From positions 472,508-536,507 of the forward strand of contig NZ_LT706951.1 of assembly GCF_900155525.1 (NCBI RefSeq): a DNA stretch of 64,000 nucleotides, read 5' to 3'. The stretch comes from Mailhella massiliensis. Lineage in GTDB: Bacteria; Desulfobacterota; Desulfovibrionia; Desulfovibrionales; Desulfovibrionaceae. This document shows, piece after piece, positions 9,171-18,410 of this stretch (its first letter is position 1; every line of letters begins with the position of its first letter). A program made the translations under genes and the position numbers. The notes beneath the pieces were generated by a model that worked only from the letters and a program-made list of their open reading frames with translations, was not told the origin of the DNA and did no database searches.

Positions 9171-12100
9171 TCAGTAGTTTTTCTTCCATTCCAGGCCTAC
9201 TTCCGTTCTGGTGGCGGAAGTCTTTGCCTGGGCTTCCAGTCCGGGGGAAAGCTCTATTTCCACCACGGCTTCGGTTTCGCTTTCCTTTCCCAGCCCCTGT
9301 TCCACGCCCACATAGACGTTGTCGCGCACATAGGTGCCCATTTCCAGAGAGGTGCGGGAGGTGTCGGTATCGGCGGTATCGTCGTTTTCGGAGTTGAACT
9401 TGAGCACATCCAGTCCGAAGACCTTGCGCCCCAGGTCCATGACGCCGCCTCCGCCGAATCCGGCGAGTTCCGCCGCGCCGGCGGCAAGCTGCAGGGCCTG
9501 TACATGGCTGAGCGAATTCGTCGACTGGCCGAACATGATGTGGGAAATGATTTCATCCTTCGGCAGCTCGGGTTCGCTGGAAAGTTCAATTTCCGGCTTT
9601 GCGGCGGTACCGCTGAGCGTGATGTCGGCCGTGATGTCGGCGGAAGCGTATTCCATGACCACATTCAGCGCGGGGCTTACGGGCCAGCCGCCGTCGAAGG
9701 TGATTTCCCCTTCGGAGAGTTTGAACCTTTTGCCGAGAATGTCCAGCGTTCCGCGTACGGCCTGAATGCCGCCGGTGACCGCCGGCCGGATGACGGGGCC
9801 GCGCAGGCGGATGTCTCCCTTCCATTCGCACTCCAGCCCGTATCCTCGGAGGAAGAACTGGTTGGGAATATGTATGCGTACGTTGAGCCTGCCCTTGAGC
9901 GGCGGCGCTTTTTCTTCCTTTTTCCGGTCCGGGTCATAAATGGGCAGGGTGACGATGTCCCCGCCGGGGAGTCTGGCAAGCTGCACCTGTCCCTTGTCCA
10001 CGGTGATGTCGGCCCGGACGGAGGGATCGAGCGCCGTGCCGCTGACGGTGAAGGCGCCGGAAAGCATGACGTTCGCATCCTGCCTGCGCAGGGGGGAGAG
10101 TTTCTCCATCCGGCCTTCCACGTCGAGTGCCAGGTCGTAAGGCGCAAGGGAGCCGGAAAGGTTCAGCGTGCCCTTGCGGCCGTCATCGGCGGAGAAGGTG
10201 AATTCCAGCCTCCTGTCCGAGTTCCGGGTCAGGGGCAGCGCTTCCGCTTCGGCCTTCAGCTTCATGTGCCTAAGTTCCACGCCCTGGGCTATGTCGGCGA
10301 AGCTTCCGTTGTCCAGCCCTGCGTCAAGGGTGAGCAGCGGAGCAGCGGGAGTGCCGGAAATATAGGCATTCAGATTCAGGCGGCCGGAAAGCTTCTGATC
10401 CACCGTGGGCGCCAGCTTCCATATCTGCGCCAGTTCTCCGGCAAGGGCAATGCTTCCCTTCAGGCGTCCCTTCATGTCCGGCAGAGGCACGGACCCGTTC
10501 GACGTGAGGGGAATGCTCAGGTCGATGAGCAGGGTGTCCAGCCCCATCGCCTTCCGGCCGGTCTCGGGCAGAACCAGTGCCAGTTCCAGCGCGCGTTTTC
10601 TGCCGGAGACCAGAGAGCCGGTCAGCTCTCCGTCCAGCGGAGGCAGGGAGGAACCGGGAATCAGCACATTCTTAAAGTTTAACATGAAGTTTCCCGAAGG
10701 GCGCTGCGTCGTTCCCGCCAGAGAAACATGACCTTCCACCATACCCTGAGGAAGTTCCGGGACAAGGCCGCGCATACGGCCGAGGTCCAGTCCCTGCAGC
10801 GCGGCTTTCACGTCGGATTTTTTCGGCGTCCAGGAACCGGCAAGGTTCAGCGTGCCGGAGGGCAGCAGGGAAAGGGACAGGGAGGAGCAGGAAACGCGTT
10901 CCTCCTGATAGCGGAGCGTTGCCGGGGCGTTCAGTCTCAGCCCGACGGATTTCGTACCCGCAAGGCCGAGAACGGAGGGGGCGGCTTCCGCGTTCAGCGT
11001 CTGCACAAAGACTTCTCCGGGCTTCCAGCGCAGCCGTATTTCGGAGCGTATGTCGCCATGACTTTCCGCATGGGCCTGAATTCCCTTTTCTCCGCCCTTT
11101 ACCACGGCGGCCACGCGGGCAAGGGAAAGCCCCGGAAGCTTGAAGGTGTGCAGGTCCGCACCGAGGTCGATATCGGGCTTTCCCCAGATATCCTTTGCCT
11201 TGAGAGATGTTTTCAGGCCGGCAAGGGAAAGACTTTCCTTCCCGGAAACGATGTTCAGCCGGTCCAGCGAAGTTTTCAGTTCCAGATTCTGCCCTTCAAG
11301 GGAGGAAAGCTTCATCTCCAAGGTGAGGGGGGAACCCGTCATCTTCATGCCGGAAAGGCGGGCAAGGGGAGTCCACTGCCGGATACCGACCTTTATGCCG
11401 CCTTCAAGCTCGGGCAGGGGGGTACCCGCAAGGGCCGCAATGGTTCCTTTTTCCGGCACGGGGGCGGAAAAAGGCATAAGCGCCCGCAAGGCTCCTTCCA
11501 CGACATTGTTTTCCAGATGCAGGGAAAGCCGGTCCAGCGCAAGCAGAAGCCCGGGCCTCTGCTTTTCCGCATGTTCCGCCACATTCCAGGCGGCGTCGAG
11601 CGTGGTTTTCTGGCCGTTGGCACGCAGGGATACGCCGAGGCTGCCTGCAAGAAGAGGCAAGGGCTCTTCCGCATTTTCGGCGTTCGCAAGCGTGTTCTTT
11701 TCTGCTTCCTTTGTTGGTGTTGCGGCTGTTTTTTCCGTCGCATCGCTTCGGGGCGCAGCCGTTTTTTCCAGTTGCGCAACAAGTTCCGGCAGTTCCTTCA
11801 ACAGCCGGGGAATATCCGCATGGGGAATATCCAGCCGGGCATCCGTCTTTTCCAGCAGCAGGCCGGGAAGGCCGAGTCTGTCGCCGGAAAGGGAAACTCC
11901 GGCGGAAAGCGCGTTCATGGGGCCGGAAATATCCGCCTTGAAAACGGTTTTTCCCGAAAGGTCAGGGGATATGTCGGCGGCATCGTCCAGAACCGCTTCC
12001 GCATGAAGCCGTGTACTTGCGTCGGCAGTCAGGGCCTTGCCCGGAAGGGCAAGTTTTCCGTCCGCCGCCATGGTCATGCGTTCGGCCTGAAACGAAAATT

Positions 12101-13331
12101 TTTCCAGCGTGACGCCGAGATTTTCGCTTCCGAGGCTGACCGTTGCGGCCGAAGAAAGGGTGCAGGCCCTGCCGAGAAGGGCGGACAGCATGGTTTCGTT
12201 CCAGGCCATGTCGGCAAGACCGAGGTCGGCTTCCGCGTGCAGGTCGAGGCTGTCCTTCTGCGTCGTCCGTATGTTGAAGGATGCCGTGAGCTTTCCGCCT
12301 TTTTGTCCGGCAATTTTCCAAAGGGCCGCATCAGGGGCCATGTCTATCTTCAGCGAGGCTTCTCCCCGGTAAAGGTCGGCGGCACGAAGGCTGAACGCCG
12401 CCTGTGCCGCAGCCGTCAGGTTCTTTTCTTCCTTCTCCGTATCCTGCATGTCGCCGGAAAAGTCCGCCGTAATACGTTCCGGGGAAAGCGCGGCTTCCAG
12501 CGAGAAACGGAGTGCTCCGTCAGACTCGGCATGTTCGGGAAGGAGGGCAAGAAGGCCGAGATCGGAGCTGTGAAGGGTCAGCCTGCCTTCCGCTTCCGGG
12601 GAAAAGTCCGCCTTCAGCACAAGGGGCGGACAGACAATATCGTTGCGACGAACTTCCAAGGAAAGTTCCGCTCCGTTTTTTCCGGCGGAAGCCTCGGCGG
12701 CAAGGCTTGCCGTCAGGCTTTTGCCGAGCAGTTCCTGCGGAAGGGAAACTCCGTTGATGCGGAAATGCTCGACGCGTACCGCGGGCAGCCAGGAAGGCCA
12801 GCGGCGGAAAAGACCGCCTGCGTCGGCAATCGCCTGCCCGGGTTCGACGGAGGAGGTTGCCTCTTCCGGTTCATCAGAGGGAACGGTTACGGGCAGCCGC
12901 AGAAGCTGCGGTTTTTCCAGAGACAGTTCCGCCACCACAAAGGCCCCGGGCAGGGCCGACCAGTCGAGGGAAATGCCCAGGCTTTCCGCTTCCAGCCAGA
13001 CGCCGTTCTTATCCTTTAAAAGAATGTGCGAAACTTCGCCCCGGGAAGGAATCGGCCCGTGGAAGGATTCCACGCTTGCGCTCAAACCTCCGGGGAGCTT
13101 TTCGAGCGCGCCGTTCAGCATTCCGGCAAGCCATGCTTCTCCGCTCTGCGTTCTGAGAAAGAAAAGGCCTCCTCCCCCGGCAGCGGCAAGAAGGATCATG
13201 ATTCCGGCAAAAAGCTGCAGAGCACGGCGAAGCAGGCGTCGTCCGCCGCGTGCCTTTTCCTGCGTTTTCTTCTCATCCGGCTGAGGAGCGGCCTTGTCTT
13301 CGGTCAGGTCGTCATGCTTATGTTCGTTCAT
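9171..13331 (-). CDS. tamB: Translocation and assembly module protein TamB
   Basis: This very large protein (1386 aa) has a short charged N-terminus, one transmembrane segment at about residues 37-58 (LQLFAGIMILLAAAGGGGLFF), and a long repetitive beta-rich body as in AsmA/TamB lipid-transfer proteins. The C-terminal DUF490 region (about residues 1050-1386) ends in a beta-strand-rich stretch including NVYVGVEQGLGKESETEAVVEIELSPG. TamB is anchored in the inner membrane, spans the periplasm and works with TamA in outer-membrane homeostasis (protein insertion and phospholipid transport). The start overlaps the tamA stop by one base (TGATG), showing translational coupling. An Ala/Thr/Glu-rich segment near residues 530-560 looks like a linker. 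Confidence 0.92.
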   Translation of the reverse strand: MNEHKHDDLTEDKAAPQPDEKKTQEKARGGRRLLRRALQLFAGIMILLAAAGGGGLFFLRTQSGEAWLAGMLNGALEKLPGGLSASVESFHGPIPSRGEVSHILLKDKNGVWLEAESLGISLDWSALPGAFVVAELSLEKPQLLRLPVTVPSDEPEEATSSVEPGQAIADAGGLFRRWPSWLPAVRVEHFRINGVSLPQELLGKSLTASLAAEASAGKNGAELSLEVRRNDIVCPPLVLKADFSPEAEGRLTLHSSDLGLLALLPEHAESDGALRFSLEAALSPERITADFSGDMQDTEKEEKNLTAAAQAAFSLRAADLYRGEASLKIDMAPDAALWKIAGQKGGKLTASFNIRTTQKDSLDLHAEADLGLADMAWNETMLSALLGRACTLSSAATVSLGSENLGVTLEKFSFQAERMTMAADGKLALPGKALTADASTRLHAEAVLDDAADISPDLSGKTVFKADISGPMNALSAGVSLSGDRLGLPGLLLEKTDARLDIPHADIPRLLKELPELVAQLEKTAAPRSDATEKTAATPTKEAEKNTLANAENAEEPLPLLAGSLGVSLRANGQKTTLDAAWNVAEHAEKQRPGLLLALDRLSLHLENNVVEGALRALMPFSAPVPEKGTIAALAGTPLPELEGGIKVGIRQWTPLARLSGMKMTGSPLTLEMKLSSLEGQNLELKTSLDRLNIVSGKESLSLAGLKTSLKAKDIWGKPDIDLGADLHTFKLPGLSLARVAAVVKGGEKGIQAHAESHGDIRSEIRLRWKPGEVFVQTLNAEAAPSVLGLAGTKSVGLRLNAPATLRYQEERVSCSSLSLSLLPSGTLNLAGSWTPKKSDVKAALQGLDLGRMRGLVPELPQGMVEGHVSLAGTTQRPSGNFMLNFKNVLIPGSSLPPLDGELTGSLVSGRKRALELALVLPETGRKAMGLDTLLIDLSIPLTSNGSVPLPDMKGRLKGSIALAGELAQIWKLAPTVDQKLSGRLNLNAYISGTPAAPLLTLDAGLDNGSFADIAQGVELRHMKLKAEAEALPLTRNSDRRLEFTFSADDGRKGTLNLSGSLAPYDLALDVEGRMEKLSPLRRQDANVMLSGAFTVSGTALDPSVRADITVDKGQVQLARLPGGDIVTLPIYDPDRKKEEKAPPLKGRLNVRIHIPNQFFLRGYGLECEWKGDIRLRGPVIRPAVTGGIQAVRGTLDILGKRFKLSEGEITFDGGWPVSPALNVVMEYASADITADITLSGTAAKPEIELSSEPELPKDEIISHIMFGQSTNSLSHVQALQLAAGAAELAGFGGGGVMDLGRKVFGLDVLKFNSENDDTADTDTSRTSLEMGTYVRDNVYVGVEQGLGKESETEAVVEIELSPGLEAQAKTSATRTEVGLEWKKNY

Positions 13332-15217
13332 CAGAAGCTCTGTCCGATACTGATGTAGATCTGATATCCTCTGTCGTCGGTCGTCTTGTCCAGAGGAACG
13401 GCGACATCGAGGCGCACGGGGCCGATGGGCGTGTAGTAGCGGAGGCCTATGCCCGCACCCCACTGAAAGTCCTGAAACAGGCGCGGAGTTTCCCGTTCAT
13501 AGACCATGCCGCCGTCAAGGAAAGGCACGATGCCCACGTTTTCGGTGACACGGAAGCGTGCTTCAAGATTGATGTCGTGGAAGGATCTGCCGCCTCTGGG
13601 TTCGCCGTCGCTGTCCTTCGGGCCTATGGCCTGATAGGCGTATCCGCGTACGGAACCGCCTCCGCCGCAGTAGAAGCGGAGCGAAGGGGGAATGTTGGCC
13701 ATGGAAACACCGAGGAAGGAACCGGCGGAAGTTCTTGCCGCGAACACCAGAAAGTCGTCGTCAAAGGGAGCATAGTAGCCGGAGGCGGTCACCTTGGCGG
13801 ATACGCCGGAAAACTCTCCGTTGTAGTAACCTGTGGTGGGCGCGACATCCCATTGCAGATAGGTGCCCCGTTCGGGATTCATGATATTGTTGCGGGTGTC
13901 TCTTCGCAGGGTGAAAATAAGGCTGGCGTAACGGTATTCATCCTGCTCCACCCGGGTTACGGAGCCTTCTTCACCGAAAATTTTCACGCTGCCCCACCAG
14001 TCGGAGGAAATTTTACGCTCCATGCCCGCATAGGCATTGAAGGCCGTGGTGTCGTAGGCGTCGGTATCTTCTCTGAGGTAGGAGGAACCGGCCAGGAATT
14101 TCTGGTCGGGCCGCCCGAAGGCCGGCTTTTCAAAGTCGGCCTGCACGCCGCGCCTGTCCTGAGCGAAAGGCGTTTTCAAGGTCAGCTTTTCCCCCGCGCC
14201 GAACAGGTTGCGGTGCTGCCATTCGCCCTGAAGCCCCACGCCCGTATCCGTGGCGTAACGCGCACCCGCGCTGACGGTGCGGAAGCTGGCCTCCCGCACG
14301 TCCACCAGTACGGGAAGGTTCAGGCAGTTCTTTGCCTCCAGAGGAGTCCCCTGATCGGCAGGAGCCGGTTTCACGTCCACAAAACGGAAAAGGCCCAGCT
14401 TCTGAAGTTCCCGGCGGTAGGCCTGGAGCCGTCTGTCGTCCCAGGGTTCTCCCTGCTGCCAGGTGACGAGCCGGGTAAGATATTCCGGTTCCACCTTTCT
14501 GGTGCCGCGGATCACGGCCTTGCCCATGACGGCGGCGGGGCCGGGATCGACTACCACGTCGGCGTTCAGTGTTTTTTCAGACTTGTTCAGCGTATATCGG
14601 GTATCGGCCACGGCCGCTTCGGGGTAGCCGGAACGGTGCAGCGCTTCGGGCACTTCGTCCACGGCGGCGAGCACGTTGTCCGCTACGGCGGGCTGATCTT
14701 CGCTCAGGCCCGAGAGCTTTTCGGGGGGAGCGGCGGGGGTTATGCCGGGAAAGGGCGGCAGCGGTGCGGGCGCGGGATGATAGGAAAGTTCCGTTCTGCC
14801 CATGTGGTAACGCGGGCCGGGCAGAAGGGTGAGGGTAACACGGGCCTGCCCGCCCGGTTTGTCCGCTTCCGCAACATGGGCGGAGGCCGTGCCGTCATAG
14901 TATCCGAGGGATTGCAGAAGCTTCACCGCGGTCTGTTCGTCCGCGCGGGCCCTGCGCATCAGGCCGAGCAGGCCGTCGGGCGCCTGAGCCTTCAGCAGCA
15001 CAAGCTGACTGTGCTTTTCCATGGAGGAACGAAGTTCCGGGATTCCGTCCCCTTCCACACGGATATCCACAACGTAGGGCATGGGGTCGCTGTCGAAAAG
15101 CGGCGCGGATTCTTCCTGCCGGTCCGACGTCTGACTGATGAGGCCGCAGCCGGAGAGCGGGCACAATAAAAAACATGCGCCCAGCAGGAACAGAGTCTGG
15201 CGGATAGTGTGGGACAT
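13331..15217 (-). CDS. tamA: Outer-membrane assembly protein TamA (BamA/Omp85 family)
   Basis: The 628-aa protein has N-terminal POTRA-like domains (about residues 45-290) and a C-terminal Omp85 beta-barrel ending VPLDKTTDDRGYQIYISIGQSF. The barrel holds the family motif VRGYAYQ near residue 545. TamA sits in the outer membrane and partners TamB, whose gene follows with a one-base overlap. The start at 15217 gives MSHTIRQTLFLLGACFLLCP, with a signal peptide ending LSGC, which looks like a lipobox and is unusual for this family. No clear ribosome binding site precedes this ATG. A longer reading to 15280 adds residues without support. Confidence 0.9.
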   Translation of the reverse strand: MSHTIRQTLFLLGACFLLCPLSGCGLISQTSDRQEESAPLFDSDPMPYVVDIRVEGDGIPELRSSMEKHSQLVLLKAQAPDGLLGLMRRARADEQTAVKLLQSLGYYDGTASAHVAEADKPGGQARVTLTLLPGPRYHMGRTELSYHPAPAPLPPFPGITPAAPPEKLSGLSEDQPAVADNVLAAVDEVPEALHRSGYPEAAVADTRYTLNKSEKTLNADVVVDPGPAAVMGKAVIRGTRKVEPEYLTRLVTWQQGEPWDDRRLQAYRRELQKLGLFRFVDVKPAPADQGTPLEAKNCLNLPVLVDVREASFRTVSAGARYATDTGVGLQGEWQHRNLFGAGEKLTLKTPFAQDRRGVQADFEKPAFGRPDQKFLAGSSYLREDTDAYDTTAFNAYAGMERKISSDWWGSVKIFGEEGSVTRVEQDEYRYASLIFTLRRDTRNNIMNPERGTYLQWDVAPTTGYYNGEFSGVSAKVTASGYYAPFDDDFLVFAARTSAGSFLGVSMANIPPSLRFYCGGGGSVRGYAYQAIGPKDSDGEPRGGRSFHDINLEARFRVTENVGIVPFLDGGMVYERETPRLFQDFQWGAGIGLRYYTPIGPVRLDVAVPLDKTTDDRGYQIYISIGQSF

Positions 15218-15516
15218 GATGCAAGCACTAGCATGGCTGTGCCGGACTTGCAAGAGAAGGAGAAAATCCCCGAGGGGCAATCATGCCGGGGAACGAAAAG
15301 AAGGCGGCGGAGGGAGGCGTTCCGCATGTTTTCAGCCGTTCGCTATGCTTCTGCCGGAAGAATACCGCGTACGGCGCGGGGCGGGAAGCTCCGGGCGCTT
15401 TCGGCGCAGCGCGGCGGGAGGGCGTTCGGCCCCGCCTCCGGGAAACCCTGTTTTGTTCGTCTTTCCTGAACAGAAAAATACGGTGCCCGCATCCCGCCGG
15501 TATGCTCAGGCGGCTT
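15218..15516. other. Intergenic region upstream of tamA, downstream of the ABC ATPase
   Basis: About 300 bases between the tamA start and the stop of the upstream minus-strand ATPase gene. I see no convincing reading frame, RNA gene or terminator in it. It must hold the tamAB promoter, but no clear -35/-10 pair stands out. Confidence 0.5.
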
Positions 15517-16260
15517 TTATGCCAGTGTCTGGAGAAACTGCCGCAGTCTCGGATGACGGGGCTGTTCAAAAAGGTCTCCGGGAGCGCCCTGTTCGAGGAT
15601 TTCTCCCTGATCCATGAAGATCACTCTGTCCGCAGCTTCCCGGGCGAAGTTCATTTCGTGGGTCACCACCAGCATGGTCATGCCTTCCCGGGCGAGCGCC
15701 CCCATAAGTTCCAGCACTTCTCCTGTCATTTCCGGGTCGAGGGCGGAGGTCGGCTCATCGAAGAGCATGAGACGCGGTTTCATGGCCAGAGCGCGGATAA
15801 TGGCGACCCGCTGTTTCTGTCCGCCGGAAAGTTCATCGGGAAAGGCGAACTTCCTGTCGGCAAGGCCGATGCGCGCAAGCAGCTCTTCCGCCACGGCCAC
15901 GGCATCGCTCCTCTTCATGCCGCGCAGACGAACCGGGGAGAGAATGAGGTTGTCCAGCACGTTCAGGTGGGGGAAGAGGTTGAACGACTGAAACACCATG
16001 CCCATATCCTGCCGCATACGGCAGATGTCGCAGTCGCGGGCATAGATGTCCCTGCCTTCCACCAGAATCTGGCCTTTCTGAATGATCTCCAGGCGGTTGA
16101 TGCAGCGCAGTACCGTGGACTTGCCGGAACCGGAAGGGCCGATGAGGAATACCTTTTCCCCTTCCATGACATCGAGGGAAACATCGCGCAGAGCGTGGAG
16201 CGCTCCGTAGCTTTTCCATACTCCGCGCAGGGAGACAAGGGGAGAAACGGAAGAATTCAT
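15517..16260 (-). CDS. Amino-acid-type ABC transporter ATP-binding protein (GlnQ-like)
   Basis: The 247-aa ATPase has Walker [10 protein letters not shown] near residue 40, [11 protein letters not shown] near 143 and Walker [14 protein letters not shown] near 163. [15 protein letters not shown] is typical of the polar amino acid (GlnQ/HisP) subfamily. It would power import of an amino acid across the inner membrane. No permease or binding protein gene is adjacent, so its partners must be elsewhere. The start at 16260 ([19 protein letters not shown]) matches the family N-terminus; the ribosome binding site is weak and the frame extends upstream to 16662. Confidence 0.88.
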   Translation of the reverse strand: MNSSVSPLVSLRGVWKSYGALHALRDVSLDVMEGEKVFLIGPSGSGKSTVLRCINRLEIIQKGQILVEGRDIYARDCDICRMRQDMGMVFQSFNLFPHLNVLDNLILSPVRLRGMKRSDAVAVAEELLARIGLADRKFAFPDELSGGQKQRVAIIRALAMKPRLMLFDEPTSALDPEMTGEVLELMGALAREGMTMLVVTHEMNFAREAADRVIFMDQGEILEQGAPGDLFEQPRHPRLRQFLQTLA

Positions 16261-16534
16261 GGCATGACGGGGGAAGAAGGACCGGGATGTCTTTTTTGTG
16301 CAACAAGGCCTTTTCCGTGTCAAGAACGGCGGATGCTCCGCAGCCGTAACGAAGGGTGGGAGAAGCGACGCCAAAATATGCAGGTTCCGCCTCTGGCAGG
16401 CTGTGGCCGGGCGTGGAAGGCCCGTCTCTGATGAATGACGGCGTGGCCATGCCCGTTTCCTTCGGCGCTCCGATTCTGCACGCTGGACAGATGATGCCGC
16501 CTGAGTATACTCCGCACAAAGAAAAGGAGAACGT

Positions 16535-17035
16535 ATGATACAGGCATTTGTCTGTCTGGGGTCCAACATGGGCGACGCGAAGGCCCATCTTGCCCGTGCT
16601 CGGGAGGAGATAGCCTCCCTGCCGGGGATTCGCATTGCGTCGGCCTCCTCGCTGTACAGCACGGAACCGCAGGGGCGGAAGGATCAGCCCTGGTTCTTCA
16701 ATCAGGTGCTGTGTGTCGCATGTGCGGAGGGCGTAACCTCCGTGCAGCTGCTGGACGCACTTCTGGAAAAGGAACGGCTTCTGGGCCGTGTGCGCGATGT
16801 TTCCGATCATTTCGGCCCCCGAGTCATTGACATGGATCTGCTTCTTTTCGGCAGGGAAGTCAGAAGCGGGGACGAGCATCTCATTCTTCCCCATCCGCGC
16901 ATGGCGGAAAGGGCCTTCGTGCTGATTCCGCTGCTGGAAATTGCGCCGGATCTTGTGATGCCGGACGGGACGGGCGTGAAAAGCCTGCTTGAAAAGCTGC
17001 ATTATCGGCTTGAAGGTTCCTCCATTTTCCAATAG
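16535..17035 (+). CDS. folK: 2-amino-4-hydroxy-6-hydroxymethyldihydropteridine pyrophosphokinase
   Basis: The 166-aa protein has the FolK fold and length: [14 protein letters not shown] at the N-terminus, [17 protein letters not shown] near residue 45, and the signature [14 protein letters not shown] near residue 92 with the metal-binding Asp pair. It transfers pyrophosphate from ATP to 6-hydroxymethyl-dihydropterin in folate synthesis. AAGGAG lies 7 nt before the ATG. It diverges from the ABC ATPase gene across a 270-base region with no other visible gene, and precedes the YHS-protein gene by 66 nt. Confidence 0.95.
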   Translation: MIQAFVCLGSNMGDAKAHLARAREEIASLPGIRIASASSLYSTEPQGRKDQPWFFNQVLCVACAEGVTSVQLLDALLEKERLLGRVRDVSDHFGPRVIDMDLLLFGREVRSGDEHLILPHPRMAERAFVLIPLLEIAPDLVMPDGTGVKSLLEKLHYRLEGSSIFQ

Positions 17036-17101
17036 ATTCAAACCGACCGCGCTGATCCCGCAGCGCCATTGCCGCAACGACAACTTCGCTCAGGAGAGAG
17101 T

Positions 17102-17374
17102 ATGCTCATTAAAGTCGTCATTTTCGCTCTGGTTTGCTATGTCCTGTACCGCCTGTTCATGAACGACAACAAGAAGCGGGCCGAAAAGGAAGCCCAGCAG
17201 GAAAAGAAGCGCATGGAATCGGGCGAAATGGTGCAGGACCCCGTATGCGGCACCTATGTGGACAAGAACAGCTCCATCACCGTGCGCAACGGCGAGCAGA
17301 CGTTGCACTTCTGCAGCTACGAATGCCGTCAGAAGTATATCGACAAGTTCAACGAACAGCAGAAGCTCAACTGA
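17102..17374 (+). CDS. Small membrane-anchored YHS-domain protein
   Basis: The 90-aa protein has an N-terminal membrane segment (residues 2-20), a charged linker (KKRAEKEAQQEKKRME) and a C-terminal YHS-like motif: VQDPVCGTYVDKN near residue 43, and HFCSYECRQKYID near residue 70. YHS domains bind metals, often copper or iron, or act in metal-related proteins. The arrangement places the domain on the cytoplasmic side or in the periplasm depending on topology, which cannot be decided here. AGGAGAG precedes the ATG at 17102; upstream in-frame codons to 17069 lack support. Confidence 0.85.
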   Translation: MLIKVVIFALVCYVLYRLFMNDNKKRAEKEAQQEKKRMESGEMVQDPVCGTYVDKNSSITVRNGEQTLHFCSYECRQKYIDKFNEQQKLN

Positions 17375-17738
17375 TTTTCCGCTCCGGCATCAGGGCGTTT
17401 CCCGGAAGGCAGTTTCCGGCGGCTTTTCGTTCATGGAAGGCGCAGCCTGCGGTTATTACCGGGGTATCCGCCATGCCCGAGGCTCATCTTTCTGACCGCA
17501 ATGATAAAGGCCCGACCGTATTGGTCGGGCCTTTATCATTTTCCTGTTTTTCCGATGTCCGGGGCGGAAAAACAGCCCCGGTTTTCCGGCTGCGGAGGCA
17601 TGGGCTGCCGGTATGCTCATGCCGTCGGACGGCGTGCGGAGAAAGGGAACAGCTTCGTTTCCGGCATGGCGCCTTCGCCTGCTTCTGCACCGTTTCCGCC
17701 AGGCGGCTGCGGAAAAGCCTGACGCTGCAAAAACGGTG
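17375..17738. other. Convergent intergenic region with terminators
   Basis: This 364-base stretch lies between the YHS gene and rsmG, which point toward each other. It holds the terminator hairpin at 17501-17539 and the rsmG terminator overlapping its right end. I see no gene in it. Confidence 0.6.
17501..17545 (+). terminator. Very strong hairpin terminator
   Basis: A perfect 17-bp stem (ATGATAAAGGCCCGACC and its complement, 17501-17517 and 17523-17539) has a 5-nt loop and is followed by TTTCCTGTTTTT. It is the longest perfect hairpin noticed in the window and probably ends the folK-YHS transcript. Confidence 0.88.
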
Positions 17739-17749
17739 TTACGCCGTTT
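17726..17749 (-). terminator. Terminator overlapping the rsmG stop codon
   Basis: AAACGG (17731-17736) and CCGTTT (17744-17749) pair around a 7-nt loop that includes the TAA stop of rsmG. On the minus strand the stem runs straight into TTTTTGCAG. Confidence 0.6.
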
Positions 17750-18410
17750 CTTCCCTGCCGTTTTTTTCCCTGAAGGCGCAGAACCAGCGTTTATCCTTGC
17801 CTATGGTATAGGCGGAGGAGGCCGTTTCCTCCCAGAGCATGGAGTCTTCCGCTTTCAGCGGTTCCCTGGAAAGAAAAACGATGTTTCCGCCTTCGGTCAG
17901 GTGCCCCTGTACGAAATGGAGCAGCTCCTTCCAGGGCATGAAGGCCCTGCTGACGATGAGGTCGGCTTTTTTTCCTTCCATGAACTGTTCGGCCCTGCCT
18001 CTGAACACATGCGTATCCTTCAGCGGATGACGTGCAAGTACGGTGGAAAGGAAAATGGTGCGCTTGTCGCGCGATTCCACCATCCAGTAGCTTCCTTCCT
18101 GCCACACCATGCGGAGGGGAATGCCCGGCAGGCCCGCTCCTGACCCCAGATCCCACGAAACGGGCGAGGGAGGAAGATGGGGGAACACATGCTCCTGCAG
18201 AAAGCGGGAAAGGTGGAAGCTGTCCATGATGAGTTCGTCCAGCGCATCCCGCCAGTGCCGTGCTCCCACAAGATTCATCCTTTTGTTCCACTGCATGAGC
18301 AGGGAAAGGTATCCCGCAAGCTGCGAAGCCTGTTCCTCATTCAGGAGAAAGCCTTCTTTTTCGCACAGCGTCCGTATCAGGGAAGGGGAGCAGTTTTCAG
18401 GCTTTGCCAT
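17739..18410 (-). CDS. rsmG: 16S rRNA (guanine527-N7)-methyltransferase
   Basis: The 223-aa protein matches GidB/RsmG. MQWNKRMNLVGARHWRDALD lies near residue 40, the S-adenosylmethionine site WDLGSGAGLPGIPL near residue 89, and SRDKRTIFLSTV near residue 114. VSRAFMPWKELL near 155 contains the family SRA motif. It methylates G527 of 16S rRNA. Its start (MAKPENCSP) overlaps the end of the acyltransferase gene by 14 bases, so the two are probably translationally coupled. No strong ribosome binding site is visible. Confidence 0.92.
   Translation of the reverse strand: MAKPENCSPSLIRTLCEKEGFLLNEEQASQLAGYLSLLMQWNKRMNLVGARHWRDALDELIMDSFHLSRFLQEHVFPHLPPSPVSWDLGSGAGLPGIPLRMVWQEGSYWMVESRDKRTIFLSTVLARHPLKDTHVFRGRAEQFMEGKKADLIVSRAFMPWKELLHFVQGHLTEGGNIVFLSREPLKAEDSMLWEETASSAYTIGKDKRWFCAFREKNGREETA

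Noticed and set aside
10728-13019. 763-aa open frame on the plus strand
   Set aside because: It is antisense to tamB. The amino acid make-up is unnatural (rich in Arg, Gly and His) and no family motif is seen.
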